A DNA stretch of 28,000 bases. It comes from Ophryocystis elektroscirrha (taxonomy: Eukaryota; Apicomplexa; Conoidasida; Neogregarinorida; Ophryocystidae). The notes beneath the pieces were generated by a model, which saw only the letters and a program-made list of their open reading frames with translations, was not told the origin of the DNA and did not search any database. The position numbers were made by a program, and so were the translations under genes. Where the stretch lies: assembly GCA_030141585.1 (NCBI GenBank), contig JAQIFP010000115.1:12516-40515 (forward strand), in the 5' to 3' direction. Shown here one piece after another: positions 1 to 13,979 of the stretch (its first letter is position 1; the number at the start of each line of letters is the position of its first letter).

Positions 1-53
1 TATAAATATATATATAAATATATATATAAATATATATATAAATATATATATAA

Positions 54-95
<42 letters not shown>

Positions 96-96
96 A
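1..96. repeat. TA-rich microsatellite at left edge
   Basis: Tandem TATAAATATA-type decamers passing into pure TA. It lies beyond the last traceable donor of the P4-ATPase gene (160) and is therefore probably inside one of its introns. Confidence 0.9.
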
Positions 97-924
97 GTTT
101 ATTATATAATAAGTTAATTATACAATTATTTAATCTTTAATATTGTGTATGAACACTTACGAATGAGTACAAAGGATTAGTAAGCTGAATCATATTTTCT
201 CCAATAACACTTTGTGCTGCATACATAAGAAAAATCAACACAATTACGTCTAAAAATATTGAAGAGAGCAGTCATTAATTGTGGAATATCAATTATAAAC
301 ATTTTACTCAAACTGTACTGTGTTAATATTGCTATACGTCTGTAATTAAATCTTCCATGGATCAAAAGTCTATAAGTTTATAGATGTGTTCTATTTATAC
401 AGTGGAATTAAGTTGTTAAAACTTCGAACTCCAAAATCTGATACACTTAAGGCTGAATTATCAGTATCAGAAAATATACCGACGCCTGTGGAGTATATAT
501 ACAAATAGAATATTTACCAACTAGCGCAGCGTTCAACATAGCGCAATCATTAGCTCCATCTCCAATAGCCAAAGTAATACTTTTTTCCAAAGAGGCTTGA
601 TTTATGCGATTAATAAGTAAAGCCTTAAATAATTAAATGTACCAAAATCGTTTATTTTATTTTACTTTCTGAAAAGGTGTCGCTCTACAGACAATAAATC
701 CTTCAACCATATTGACTGAACATCGAATCAAAACCATAAACAAAATTACATAAATTAACAATTAATCTACTATCAAGATATATAATATTTTGTAAACATG
801 TTCCATCAATCACCAAACACATTTCACTCCTCATTTTATTCATTTTCAAATTTTCGTAAATTAATTGTAACCTGCAGCAAGATAATGAAATAGTATCACA
901 TATTGAGAATAAATTGATTTATAT

Positions 925-983
<59 letters not shown>

Positions 984-3082
984 AACTATTATATATTATA
1001 ATAATATAATATATATTGTATTTAATTTGATTTAGAAGGCATATAAACTTAATTTTTACAGTTAGCATAATTAAATTTGACAAATAATGTGAAGTTTAAG
1101 TAACATGTTTGTATGGAACCATAAACTTACTGTTCATGTGCATATCCCGGTTTGTCGATTTGTATAATAGTCGTACCATCACTAGTGGGAATAAGTTGAG
1201 TTTTTAGTCCTGTTTGTATAGAGACGTCGAAATCATCTCCAGTCAACATGCATAATTTGATTCCAGCTAACTTCAACATAGTTACGGTATTGTCCACATC
1301 TGACATTATATCGCTTCCTATTCCCACACATCCTTGAGCTATAGATTGATTTTCGAGTTCCTCTATAAGTGAATCGATTGTAGCTTGATTAGATTCCAAT
1401 TTAGCCTCTTTAAACTTAAAGAGCCAATCAGAGAATGCTTCCTCTGATATTTCTTTTGTTCCCATACCCATAACCCGCATCATTTGTTTCCCAAAAGACT
1501 CACCATATCTGTAAAAATCCGTATAATAGAAAAGATGTGTATATTAGATAACATTTTATTTTATAAAATATGTATTATTTTACCTGTTTATAGTTGATTT
1601 GTGTACACCCTTACACTTGGCCATGTTATATAAAGGAGCCTAAACAATATTATTGAATGTTGCGACTTACTTTGAATAAAAATACAATACGCTCCTTATT
1701 TAGTAAAGGACATATATACCTGACGACAGCGGAACTTTTTTTCTTTTCATAAGTGAATTTGGAATTAGCCCATATATCCACCTAATTGATTATATTAAAT
1801 AAAGATAATTTTATATACATATAATGAAGTAATAAACTATGTTACTATATATAGCTATAAAAGAACAATTATATTATCAATATTAGAAACACATTTGTAT
1901 TAGTAAGAGTCATAATAATAATAATAATATTGCTTTATATATAAATATATGTATAAAACATACTTTTAAAATATTAGAATTGGGAAGAATTACTTCTATA
2001 TAATTTTTACTACGCTTGTTCAACGTAAATTTGTAATGTTGAGCAAAATAGAGCAATGCCAACTCGTCATAATTTGTGCTAGCGTATAAAACTCGCTGAG
2101 AGTTTCCTCTGATAGGAAGAGCTGTATTGTTTGAGCAGATATGGATAAAAAAATCCCATACATTTAAATCCTTATTTTCAATAGCAGATCTTAGCTCTGT
2201 TGACTCAAGTAATACATGGGGCGTTCCCAGCTCTGTTAGCATATCGTTACTATGCCTTGAAAAATTTGAGAAACTAGATATAACGCTTGTATATTCCTCT
2301 GCGGAAATGCAAAGAGCCTGTATATTCATGTAATTGCTTGTTAAAGTTCCCGTTTTATCAGTAAATATATATTGCACTTGGCCCAAGTCTGAATTGAGAG
2401 CTGGATTAAACACTTTGATCTCTTTTTTTTTATTTGTCGTTTCTTCTTTTTCAAGACTTACTGCCTAAACAAATTATTTTAATATTTATACTTATATAAT
2501 AATATAATATGTTTGCAGCTGTATGTAATAAATGTATACATATATATATATACTTTATAAGTATATATATATATATATATATACTTTATGAGTATATATA
2601 TATACATTGTGAGTATATATAGTATTAGATTATGTTAAATTACTTGTAAAGTTCTTGTTATTCTTAAGAAAAAAAATAAACTTATTGGAACAATGTTTAC
2701 AATCATAAGGAGCCACGTAAAAAAAGTTGTTGTTACTGGAAAGCAAATTTAATATAATCAAAGAATATATACTGATATGTTAACTTTATTATTTTTTTAT
2801 TATTAGTAAACGTATGTATTATGTGCGAACTAACCTTTAGTTTTCATAAACAAATGTTTAGCTCTTATTTGATATATTAGATAAGGTAATATCGTCAAAA
2901 ACATACATATCCACATCTGAGAAATAGTATATTTGACCAGTAAAAAATTACCATACTACAGAAAGAAATTAGTATTAAACTGTTGGTGTCTTTTTCTACT
3001 AAGCTGGATTTGCGTGGAATGTTTGTAATTCTCTGGTAAAAAGAAATAAAATATATGGATCTTTATTATAATTCAATATCTG

Positions 3083-3113
<31 letters not shown>

Positions 3114-4172
3114 TATATTATAATTTATTGTATTATATTTTTAGTGGTATATGTATTTATTATAACAAAAAATACCTTACATTATACATTTTAGTGCTGG
3201 ACCCAGCATACATAATAATGCCAATAACCCAACTCTACGAATGCATAGCATAACTTGAACTCTTACAGTATAAACTATTTGAGAACCTCTTAATAATATA
3301 TTCTCCGGTGTCCTTAAAAAATCTATGGAGGTTTCTAAATCAGGTATCTACAAGCAATTTTATATAAATTACATTTGTACTGTAAAACTGCAATGCCCCG
3401 TTAAATGCCTGTAATCCGCATCAGGAGGGTGTAACACTATAAATCCTTGCAAATTATCTTCTTTCAAATATTTCAATAAATCGAAATTTGCTATTTGTTC
3501 GGGTACACAAGCAGATTTATAATTAGCTTCTCCATCAAGGTTTGATGCATCAATAAAAACCTCGGGGGAACTTGATTTTATGATTAATAAATCGGCAGGC
3601 ACGTAATCTCGATTTTTCAGGAATACAATATCTCCCACATACAACTCTCCCCAAGTAACTTGTTTTGTGTATAGTTCGTTATTTTCGATAATTAACCGTT
3701 TGGCTGTCCGTTTATTTTCTAATTTACCCAGTTTTATCCTTCGAAGACATATAATGTGGTCTAAACATGTCTTACCTTCTATATGCATAAACCATATCTA
3801 GGAAAACCGAAAGAAAAATTAAAAGAATCCAAGGAACCCACATAATAGGGTATCCATACGTAACAGTAAGCTAGAATATACACGAAAATTGATACATAAT
3901 AGTTCATATTTTTATAAAATAATTTAATATTTCATTATTTTTATAATTAATTAACTCACGGATGGTATTGTTTGTAGAAGCCCTATGAAGAAAAAGTACA
4001 AATTTGATATTTTGAGTATTTCATGGGAAAAGCAGTTTAAAAGAACTTCAAAAAGACCTTCATTGTTAACTTTTATAAAATTAGAGAATTTGCGTGTTTT
4101 TTTAACACGTGTGTTATCGAATACGATTCGATTGATGAAAGGTGAGTCTGATTTCCATAAGTTGAAGTTCAT
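1..4172 (-). CDS. P4-type ATPase (phospholipid flippase-like), 3' end outside window
   Basis: Aminophospholipid-flippase-family membrane ATPase, about 881 residues visible in 18 exons. Exons: 4172-3960, 3870-3776, 3738-3381, 3347-3267, 3234-3181, 3032-2952, 2916-2835, 2735-2644, 2464-1964, 1781-1671, 1639-1584, 1508-1131, 871-750, 715-666, 623-518, 485-401, 369-248, 216-161; all junctions keep frame. Landmarks: first membrane helix with NLYFFFIGLLQTIP (about 57-70), actuator motif DGEA (171-174), ENILLRG, PISL in helix 4 (338-341), phosphorylation motif DKTGTLT (388-394), TGDD (664-667), CRATPFQK, GDGAND (779-784) and HGRFNYRR before helix 5. PISL, ENILLRG and the HGR motif are P4-specific. 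Several usual residues are changed: DGET to DGEA, KGAD to KAPL, TGDK to TGDD. The remaining helices and C-terminus lie left of base 1, so a fused guanylyl cyclase half, as in alveolates, cannot be excluded. Start is the first in-frame ATG; an upstream exon is possible. Family sure, exact role not. Confidence 0.9.
929..978. repeat. (TA)n microsatellite inside P4-ATPase intron
   Basis: About 25 TA units inside the 259-nt intron 1130-872. Neighbouring introns of the same gene without such a repeat are only 31-42 nt. Confidence 0.9.
2537..2622. repeat. TA-rich repeat inside P4-ATPase intron
   Basis: Three runs of TA separated by 'ctttataag'-like and 'cattgtgag'-like spacers. They sit in the 179-nt intron 2643-2465, between the helix-4 PISL exon and the DKTGTLT exon. 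Confidence 0.8.
3080..3120. repeat. (TA)n microsatellite inside P4-ATPase intron
   Basis: TA run within the 148-nt intron 3180-3033. Confidence 0.8.
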
Positions 4173-4652
4173 AATGAAGGGTAGTGGTACCACAAAAAAT
4201 GTTTATGTATTTTCAAAAAACTAATTAAAAAAAAAAAATTAAAAGCATAATACAATATTTTATATTAAAGCTGATTTTTTATATTACCGAAATTTGTGAA
4301 TTGATTTATTAAAACAAGTTGTGGTGAATTTAATATTTGATTGAATAAATATGTTTTCGAGGTATATTTAAATCGGAAATTATGTTAAACTAAATTGCAT
4401 GTGTATTTGAATATATTAATAAATAACTGAGATAAAAAAATACATCAGAAGTCATGATATTGAATCAATAAATGTGGTTTATTTGCTGAATAGAATCTAT
4501 TTATTTATTAAAATTATTGTTTTTATTGATTATCTTTATTGGAAGTATTAAAGAACTGCTTGTATTGTTTGAAATTATAATATATAAGTATAATTATGGA
4601 AATATATATATATTTATATATATATTCATATATATACTTTCTAATTCAATGG
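4173..4652. other. Intergenic, head of P4-ATPase gene
   Basis: 480 bases between the P4-ATPase ATG and the stop of the EGF gene, both on the minus strand. It should hold the P4-ATPase promoter and the EGF-gene 3' end. Content is AT-rich with an A9 run near 4229 and a short TATA stretch at 4603-4635. I see no conserved coding sequence; an upstream non-coding or short coding exon cannot be excluded. Confidence 0.6.
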
Positions 4653-5996
4653 TTAAGCTAAGTTAGGCTCGGCAGAAAGATATACGCATTGTTTACAACA
4701 ATTATTTATAGTATCGTGAGGAATACATTTGTGGCTGGGTTTACAAGATAGACATTCAGGCATTCTCTGGCAAGTATTGGAATTATTTAAACGGAACCCA
4801 CTAGAGCAAACACAGCTATAACCTCCCACTGTATTTTGGCAGTATCCTGTAGGGTGTAGATTATTGAATACTTTTTTTGTTGATGGTTTTTTGAGTACAG
4901 AAGGAGAATTTTGATTATTGAAGTTAATATTTATGCTTCCTTCTGTATCTATAGGCAAGTTTTCAAACGAAATAGGTTCATTTAAATATTCAGATGCACG
5001 AACTAACTCGCTAAGATTTCTGTGGTTGCTATTATAGCAAATTTCACCATTTGTTTCAGTGCATTCGTCAATATCTTTGCAGATTTTTAGATGCTCGGAT
5101 ATTGCATTAAATAAATACAAATTTTCCGTTCCGTTTAAAATATTTTCTTGAATTTGATCTGGCAATTTAACAAATTTGAATCCTTGGTGAGATCTACACT
5201 GAAATCCACCTATTGTATTGATACATTTCTTGCAATTTGGAGAATCATCGTATTCATTAGAACAAACGTTGTGGCTTATAGTTTTATTGTTAATTATGAT
5301 TGGTATTCCTTCTTCACATTCATTTATGTCGATACATTTCGTCGGAGATTTAGGATCTATTTTGTATCCATATGGACAACCACATTCATATGCGCCTACT
5401 GTATTTGTACATAAACTGGAGCTTTGACATTTATTCAGTGAAGTTTTAGCAAGTTTTCCAAGTTCTGATAATTGAATCTTTGGATTCTTTTGATATTCTT
5501 CTATTTCCTTCATTAATGCGCATTCGTCTATATCTTTGCAAGTAGTGCCATCTTTTTCTAAATTGAAGCCAGGAGGACATAAACATTTGAATGAGCCTTG
5601 TGTATTGACGCATCTATACTTGCACTGAGATATTCCTTCGATGCATTCATCTATATCTACGCATGTCTTTCCATCACTTTTCAATCTATAACCTTCTCTA
5701 CAGCTACATTTATAGCCAGGTTCTGTATCCTAGTAAAAATCAATATTTCATTCGACTGAAATCATTTTCACATTTATATATAAGTAATCAGTTTTTTAAT
5801 ATTTATTGCTTAAACACATGTATATAAAAGGCTTCCGTATATTATTACGAGTGTGTTGATTCACCTATTAGTGAGACAAATTAGCGCACTCGGTTATAAT
5901 TTTATGTACAAATTATTATTAGATATAATTAATTTAATTCTTTGATTTAATTAAATTAATGCTTAAATATAATTAAATGATAATAAATGTACATAT

Positions 5997-6054
<58 letters not shown>

Positions 6055-7254
6055 TTAAAAAAATATTAACTCATAGTAATATAATAAATATTATTTAAAA
6101 TTTCAGAGTAATAAAGTAAAACTAACCTCGCAAAAATGATTACATTTGTGAGTTCCATCAAAACATTCATCGATATCTGTAAAATAACGTAGTTTATAAC
6201 TTTAACTGTACTTCTGCAACCAGTTCCTAATGTGTAACCGTCTCCTTTGTAACCAGCTTTACATTTACAAAATGGTATGGATTGTACAACAGAGGATACG
6301 TCCATTCCAGGCTGCCAAATACAATCCATATAATGACGTTTTAGTAAACGTAAAATTTATTTAACACTAAATAATTTGAGAATTTATTTGAATTATCTAA
6401 ATATTATATATTTTACTATTATAAATAAATAATTCTGCCAAAAAGCTTCATAATAAATAAAAAATAATTAGATTTTATATTCAAAAGAATTGCAGTTTTA
6501 TATGTAATTGCTCATAAGAATAAGTACAAATAAATATGTCATATATAAACTATATAAACTAACAGATTTTATACAAAATTATAACATTATTAATATATAG
6601 TAGGGAAATTTAATTTTATAAATATTCCATACAATAATAATTACCTTTGCATATTTATTTAAACATCATTATTTATTTAGTAAAATTATTTGCGTATAAT
6701 GCATTTTATAATTGAAGGTTACTAAGAGAGAAATTAGGTGCAATTATAAATGGCATATTTATACTATAATATAAAATATCTCGTGGCATAATTCTAACAC
6801 ATATTCAAATCATTAATATAAATACTAAAGATTTGTATCTTTGCACATGACTAAAGATAAGAAAGCATTCTTAGTGTATTGTATTACCTTGCTGGAAAAA
6901 CATTCAGCGTTGGGATCACAGTATTTAATAGCTAAGCAGCATAAACCTTTGACATTTGGATCACACTCTAAAACGTGTTAGATTTTAGCAATAGATACCG
7001 CTGATTTGCTTTAATACCGTCTTATTTTTGACATCTATTAGTATTCAAATATTTCCAACTAATTTCGTACCTTCAAAACCTATTTCACGGTTTGGATCCA
7101 AAGAATCCTTCACGTTTTTCATATGGGAAGCAGCATTACTAAATTTCGTGGCGAATTCCATTATATTTGTGAAGGTATTTACTACCTTTTGCGCATTATT
7201 GCTGTTTTGAGCATTTGCATATTTTATTAAAAAAATAAAGATTAAAAAAAACAT
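4653..7254 (-). CDS. Secreted calcium-binding EGF-repeat protein
   Basis: About 496 residues in five exons: 7254-7071, 6967-6888, 6311-6212, 6176-6127, 5729-4653; phases agree at every junction. The protein opens with a signal peptide (hydrophobic FFLIFIFLI, likely cleavage after ANA at residue 15). A Cys-rich segment and a non-calcium EGF module (CDPNAEC...CKCKAGYKGDG) follow. Then come repeated cbEGF modules starting NIDEC, DIDEC, DIDEC, DINEC, DIDEC, the calcium-ligand signature. Several modules carry long insertions between cysteines, for example KEIEEYQKNPKIQLSELGKL and an Asn/Ser-rich stretch of about 60 residues in the last one. A short Cys-rich tail (CLSCKPSHKC, CCKQC) ends the protein. 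No transmembrane helix or GPI-type tail follows, so secretion is inferred. Such modules mediate extracellular protein binding; partner unknown. The next minus-strand gene ends only 70 bases upstream. Confidence 0.88.
6001..6052. repeat. (AT)n microsatellite inside EGF-gene intron
   Basis: 26 AT units in the 397-nt intron 6126-5730, between two cbEGF exons. Confidence 0.95.
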
Positions 7255-7324
7255 ATAATGTATTTTTGTTTGTCAATTTGAAAATAAATTGAAAATATTA
7301 ATTTAAATCCGAAAATTAAAGCTA

Positions 7325-9413
7325 TTATACCTTTCTTGATTTAGACATCAATGGTTTCTCACAATTTAATATTTGAACAAAGTTGGAGACTATTGAGTCA
7401 ATAAAAAGAGTTTTTAATATTGAAGGTTTATCTTGCGATACAATAGTCTTAGGTTTATTGATCTCAGCTGTTATAGATCGTATAGTAACATCATCTGCGT
7501 TGGAATCTACTTTATTGATTTCAATTGGCTGTCTGATAATTTGTTTATTAATAATTTGATCAAAGTTTTTGTTATTATATATAGTAGGAGCTTTGAGTTC
7601 ATATCCATAAAAAGTATTATTTTCAAACGCATTTATATTTGGCTGTACGTAATTTTTTGCATATTCTTGGTGATATTTGGACTCCATAGATACCACACCA
7701 CTTTTATCTTCAATTAACTTTTCGTTAGTATTTTTAACCTGTATTAAAGTTTTATTGTCCGCAAGAAGTTTGTAATTATTTGCTTGCAGCATATTCGCAT
7801 AATTTAAAGAGTATTTTGGGTGCAAGTATTGTAGACTATTCAATGGCTGCATTTTTTGAAGGTTTGCTATATTTTCAAAAATCTTAGTGTTTTGTAATGT
7901 TTGATACATATTTACGTCTGTTTGAGGTACATGCGTGTAAGCAGGTGGCATATTATTGATTTCGTTTATTAGTTTTGGCATTGTTTGGTTTGTTATTACT
8001 ATTGATTTATTTTCTGATACAGCTGGTGGATTTACACCCGTATTTATTTGTGACTTGTTATTTATCGACAATTTCTCACATGAATCAGATATAACGCGAT
8101 CAATTAGCTTAGTAACTGATGGTTTTGCTTCATTTTGACTTCCCGTTTTCTTTATAAGAATGGCTTTATTTTTAGATATTTGGCTTTGCTTTATAGCTTC
8201 AGTGTACCTACCAAATTTATGTACCATTTCGCTAATTAAATACCAAGGTTCATTCGTCAAGTTTACAGGAGAATATAATTCAGTGTAATCAGCTTGAACA
8301 TGGCATACAGATTTCACCGACTCAAATTGCTTATTTAATCTAAAAGATTTTAGGTGTAGAAAATTAATTACTCATCCAACTTTGAAATAATGCTTTTTCT
8401 ACGCTCCTAAATATTAATAAATTCAAATTTTTTAACTTACAATTGCTTTAATGTCCAATGAATTAGTGTTCTTACTTTGCGATTTTTCCCATGCTGAAAT
8501 TAATATATTTGCAATGTATAATTTTCATGGAAAAACATTTTTTCATCACAAATTTTACTTACGCTTGGATTTATTGAATGATAATTTTTCCTAAGAAAAT
8601 TATTTATTAAATAAAATTATAATATTTATTTATCTAAATTAAAAATTTTTAGCATATGTGAAATGTTAATTGAGATAAACCATTATTTATTTTTTTTTTG
8701 GAATATTATGTAAACATGAATACATTTTATGTAGATAATAAAAAAAAAAATGTATTTTTTAAACTTTAGAACTGCATAAATTTAAGCAATATAAAATACT
8801 GGCTTTAAAAATATTAACTTATGATGGCAATATGTACATATTTTATTTATAATTACTAATTTATAATTATAGAAAATTATTGAGATCACTTTTTAAATAA
8901 ATTGAATAAAATTAATTTTACATGAGTATGCATAGAATTTATAATATTATCAAAAAATTGTAAACTGTTACTATTTGGGGTATATGTATGCCACTAATAT
9001 TTCTAGCATTTTACCTCGCCATATTTTTGCATGAAATCATTAATTTCTTCTAATTCAAGGATAAGCTCTAAGAATAATATTTTTGATATTATTTCTGATA
9101 CCTTGTTGGTGCACAGCAATTTTTTTTAATCTAGTTAAATAAAAGCTTCTGATATTTGCTATGTCTATATTTTAATTTACTGTACTCTTTAGAAGAAAAG
9201 CCTTCTTCAAAGATTAATAACGGTTTACGATCAATTTGAGCAACTCTAATAGAAAAATCTTTTGAATAATTTATAAGTGTACTCAAGCTTATGTTTAATA
9301 ATTTTTTGTGCAGTTTTTTGACGCTGGCGTTGTTTTAAAGTCTAATTACTGTTATTGATATAATAAGCGGTTACCCAAGGGCCTATGTTATTAAATGTCC
9401 GAATAAAACTCAT
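7325..9413 (-). CDS. Hypothetical protein, nine exons, no recognised family
   Basis: Model of about 469 residues: exons 9413-9375, 9341-9283, 9245-9181, 9164-9102, 9067-9015, 8590-8563, 8493-8441, 8406-8372, 8339-7325. Phases agree throughout. Five of the eight introns are 32-37 nt, one is 69 nt (8562-8494), one 424 nt, and one is only 16 nt (9180-9165). That last junction is the weak point: it may instead be a frameshift, or the boundary of two genes. The N-terminal half is charged and probably helical (TLKQRQRQKTAQKIIKHKLE, ELILELEEINDFMQKYGEE, IISKLDELNKQFESV). The last exon has a region with EPWYLISEMVHKFGRY and then an Asn/Lys/Gln-rich low-complexity stretch typical of AT-rich genomes. 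There is no signal peptide, membrane helix or catalytic motif. I do not recognise a family. The last exon is certainly long and open; the first four exons are less sure. Confidence 0.6.
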
Positions 9414-11422
<2,009 letters not shown>

Positions 11423-11885
11423 AAAAGATTAGCACCCAAATGTTATCTGAGTTTTTTGTGATTTTAAAAATGACGAACAATACAGTTTCTTGTATTATCA
11501 CCAATTTACATGCATTAACTTCTTATACAATCGAAAAGAACTTTCTTTCTGTTGTACACATGTATACTATATAGTAATATGTAAAATTATTATGTTGAAA
11601 AATTTCTTTCATGTTATTTTACTATTAGGTATTCTTAGTTTATTAAATTGGAAAAAATACAATTACACAGAGGTAACATGGTTTAAATACTTAATTTGCG
11701 TATTTCATGAAAATTCATTTATAAAAATATAAGTGAGTCGGTAGTTGTGATGTTGAATAATTGAGAAAAAAAGTCGGAAGGTTTGAATTATAAATGGGTT
11801 TTGACAAATTTCATGTTAAATGAGAGAGATTTTTTGGAATTTATAGTGTAGAAATATTAATAAGGTGTTAGCAATTCAAAATATT
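11423..11885. other. Intergenic between ARF and PTC7-like gene
   Basis: 463 bases, both flanking genes on the plus strand. A plus-strand open frame at 11490-11732 has no recognisable motif and biased composition; I treat it as chance. A GTG at 11865 is in frame with the phosphatase and preceded by 'taag', so an upstream exon could join there. Confidence 0.5.
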
Positions 11886-13979
11886 ATGATAAGTGATAAT
11901 ACACTGATTATCAGTGAAAAAATTGGAATAACTGATCATATTAAGTATGGAAACAATATTACTAAAGCAAAATTATCAAGATTAATATCAAATGGTTCAA
12001 CAACAGATTCTGAAGAAGTAGATACAATAGATTATATATACAAAAATTTGTTCTTACGTACTGAAAAATTAGTTCTAGGAATAAATATAATAAATAAAAT
12101 GAGATTGCTATTATGGAACATAAAGTCGCCGCAATTATACCATCCTAGTATACCAATGGACGTTTACATAAGAAGCAAGCCCATCATGGTGGGTAATTTA
12201 TCCTTCAGGAAATTAGATGAAGCTGTGTCTAAGAATGTAATTCTAAATAAAATAGTGGAATCTAATGGAGAGAAAATGTTTATTATACAGAAAGGGATGC
12301 GTGATAATTCAAAGATGGTTAATTCAATAATTAATAATATCAAGAAAGATTCATCATTTTTTATTTTCTCTGATAAAGAATATCGGTTGAATATAAACTC
12401 TCCTTTAATAAGTTTACATACTATATATAACACAAAACATTTATGCTGGTCTGGTTGTGCTATGAGACCAAAAGATACTTCCATTAAAACGGGGGGAGAT
12501 GATGCTATTTTGATGGACGACGCCATTGGATTATTAGCCGTCACGGACGGTGTGGGGTCTTGGAACGGTGCATCAAATAATAAATTATTTAACAATAAAA
12601 CGGGATGCCCTGTAGGACTATTTGCCACAGAAATTTTAGCAAGGTTCGGCTTCAATTATCGCTCAAAATTAACCAAATTAGTAAAGTCATATGATAATCA
12701 AATTAACATAAATACGCTTCAGATTTTGAAAAGGTGTTTATATAAAACTCTTGTTCAAACTATATCTTTTGGTGGCACAACATTCCTGTGTGCTGCTATT
12801 GTTAAAACGGACTCCAAAAACAAACTAGCTATCACAAGAGTTGGGGACTCTGATTTAGCTGTTTTACGACTTAATTCATTGAACTCCAATTTTGATATCG
12901 TTTATCGATCTAAATCTGCCCGTTTTGACATCAATAGATCCGCACAAATAACCGCTATACCAAATTCTAGACAATTTGTATCTATGAGGCGTTTTTTACT
13001 CCCCGATACATGTAAAGCTGTTCAATATATCAGAAAGTTCCTCTTTAAACGTTATTGCTCTGCCCAATATTCAAAGTATCCTTACTGGAAAAAGTTTATA
13101 GTATTACAGGTACCTAGCATAATTTCATACAACGTCGTTCTTGTGTGTTGTTTAAAAGCGATTTGCTATGTGCATATTAAGTTAATTAAAAATGTTACTT
13201 TGCATACATCTAATGTCGTTTAAATAATAAAAATAAGTTTAATATATATATTTATATATATATGTGTAAGCTTGCATAATTTCCAACACTACTATAATTC
13301 AGTGGTTTTGCAGCTATCAGAAGTTTTAGATGAAATTAAAACCCCTCTAAATTATAGTTTCAAACAATTTTCACAAATTCTCCGGAAAATCTCTAAAACT
13401 TTATTACCAGAAAAAACTCGTTTGACATATGTAATATTTATACTGTCAAAATTTCTTTATAATTTATTAACGCTGCGTACATTAAATAACAAGTTTCAAC
13501 TGGACATATATAAAAGGTTATGTAAAAAAAGTGTAAAGCTAATATCAAAAAGAATCAGATTTAAACACAAACGACCACCGTGTTTATATAATGCTAAAAT
13601 GATGAAAAAACTAATATCCAAATCAAAGTGTTTATTAATGGAATTTACTAGGGTAAAACCTAATTTAATTAGTGCTGCTCCAACAATTGATCAATTTATA
13701 ATCGATATTTCTTGTAATGACTTAATTATACTTGGCACTGATGGTTTGTTCGACAACTTATTTGACTGGGAAATTGAAAACACAGTTTCTAACTTATGTA
13801 GAAATAAAAAATATATTGATCCTAAGTTGATTGCACAAACTTTGTGTAGTAGAGCTTATATCAAATCAAGAACTTACGAAATAACACCATACTCGGAATC
13901 TCAAACTACGAGGAGATATAATGGGGGGAAGCCAGATGATATTTCTGTAAGCATAAGTACTTTGTTATACAAACATTAG
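11886..13979 (+). CDS. PP2C-type protein phosphatase, PTC7 family
   Basis: Metal-dependent Ser/Thr phosphatase of about 629 residues from exons 11886-13109 and 13314-13979, joined in phase 0. The PTC7/PPTC7 signature is present: GDDAILM (about 203) and AVTDGVGSW (about 220) with metal-binding aspartates, GGTTFL, RVGDSDLAVLR (about 318), RFDINRSAQI matching the 'HxFNxPxQL' site (about 344), GTDGLFDN (about 548) and GGKPDDISV (about 612). All aspartates expected to bind Mn/Mg are kept. Two oddities: an N-terminal extension of about 200 residues without known domain, and a Lys/Arg-rich insert of about 160 residues between the FN site and GTDGLFDN, where relatives have about 40 residues. PTC7 proteins in yeast and animals act at mitochondria; no clear targeting peptide is visible, so location is open. 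Start chosen as the first ATG. Confidence 0.88.

Noticed and set aside
1640..1720. Splice at a GTATAT donor at 1719 in the P4-ATPase
   Set aside because: It breaks phase with the next exon. Reading on to the GTAAGT donor at 1670 keeps the frame and gives a 31-nt intron, so the apparent frameshift disappears.
3985..4224. Plus-strand 79-codon frame opposite the first P4-ATPase exon
   Set aside because: Shadow of the minus-strand exon, whose translation matches the conserved P4 N-terminus.
11490..11732. 80-codon plus-strand frame after ARF
   Set aside because: No motif, biased composition, lies in intergenic DNA; most likely chance.
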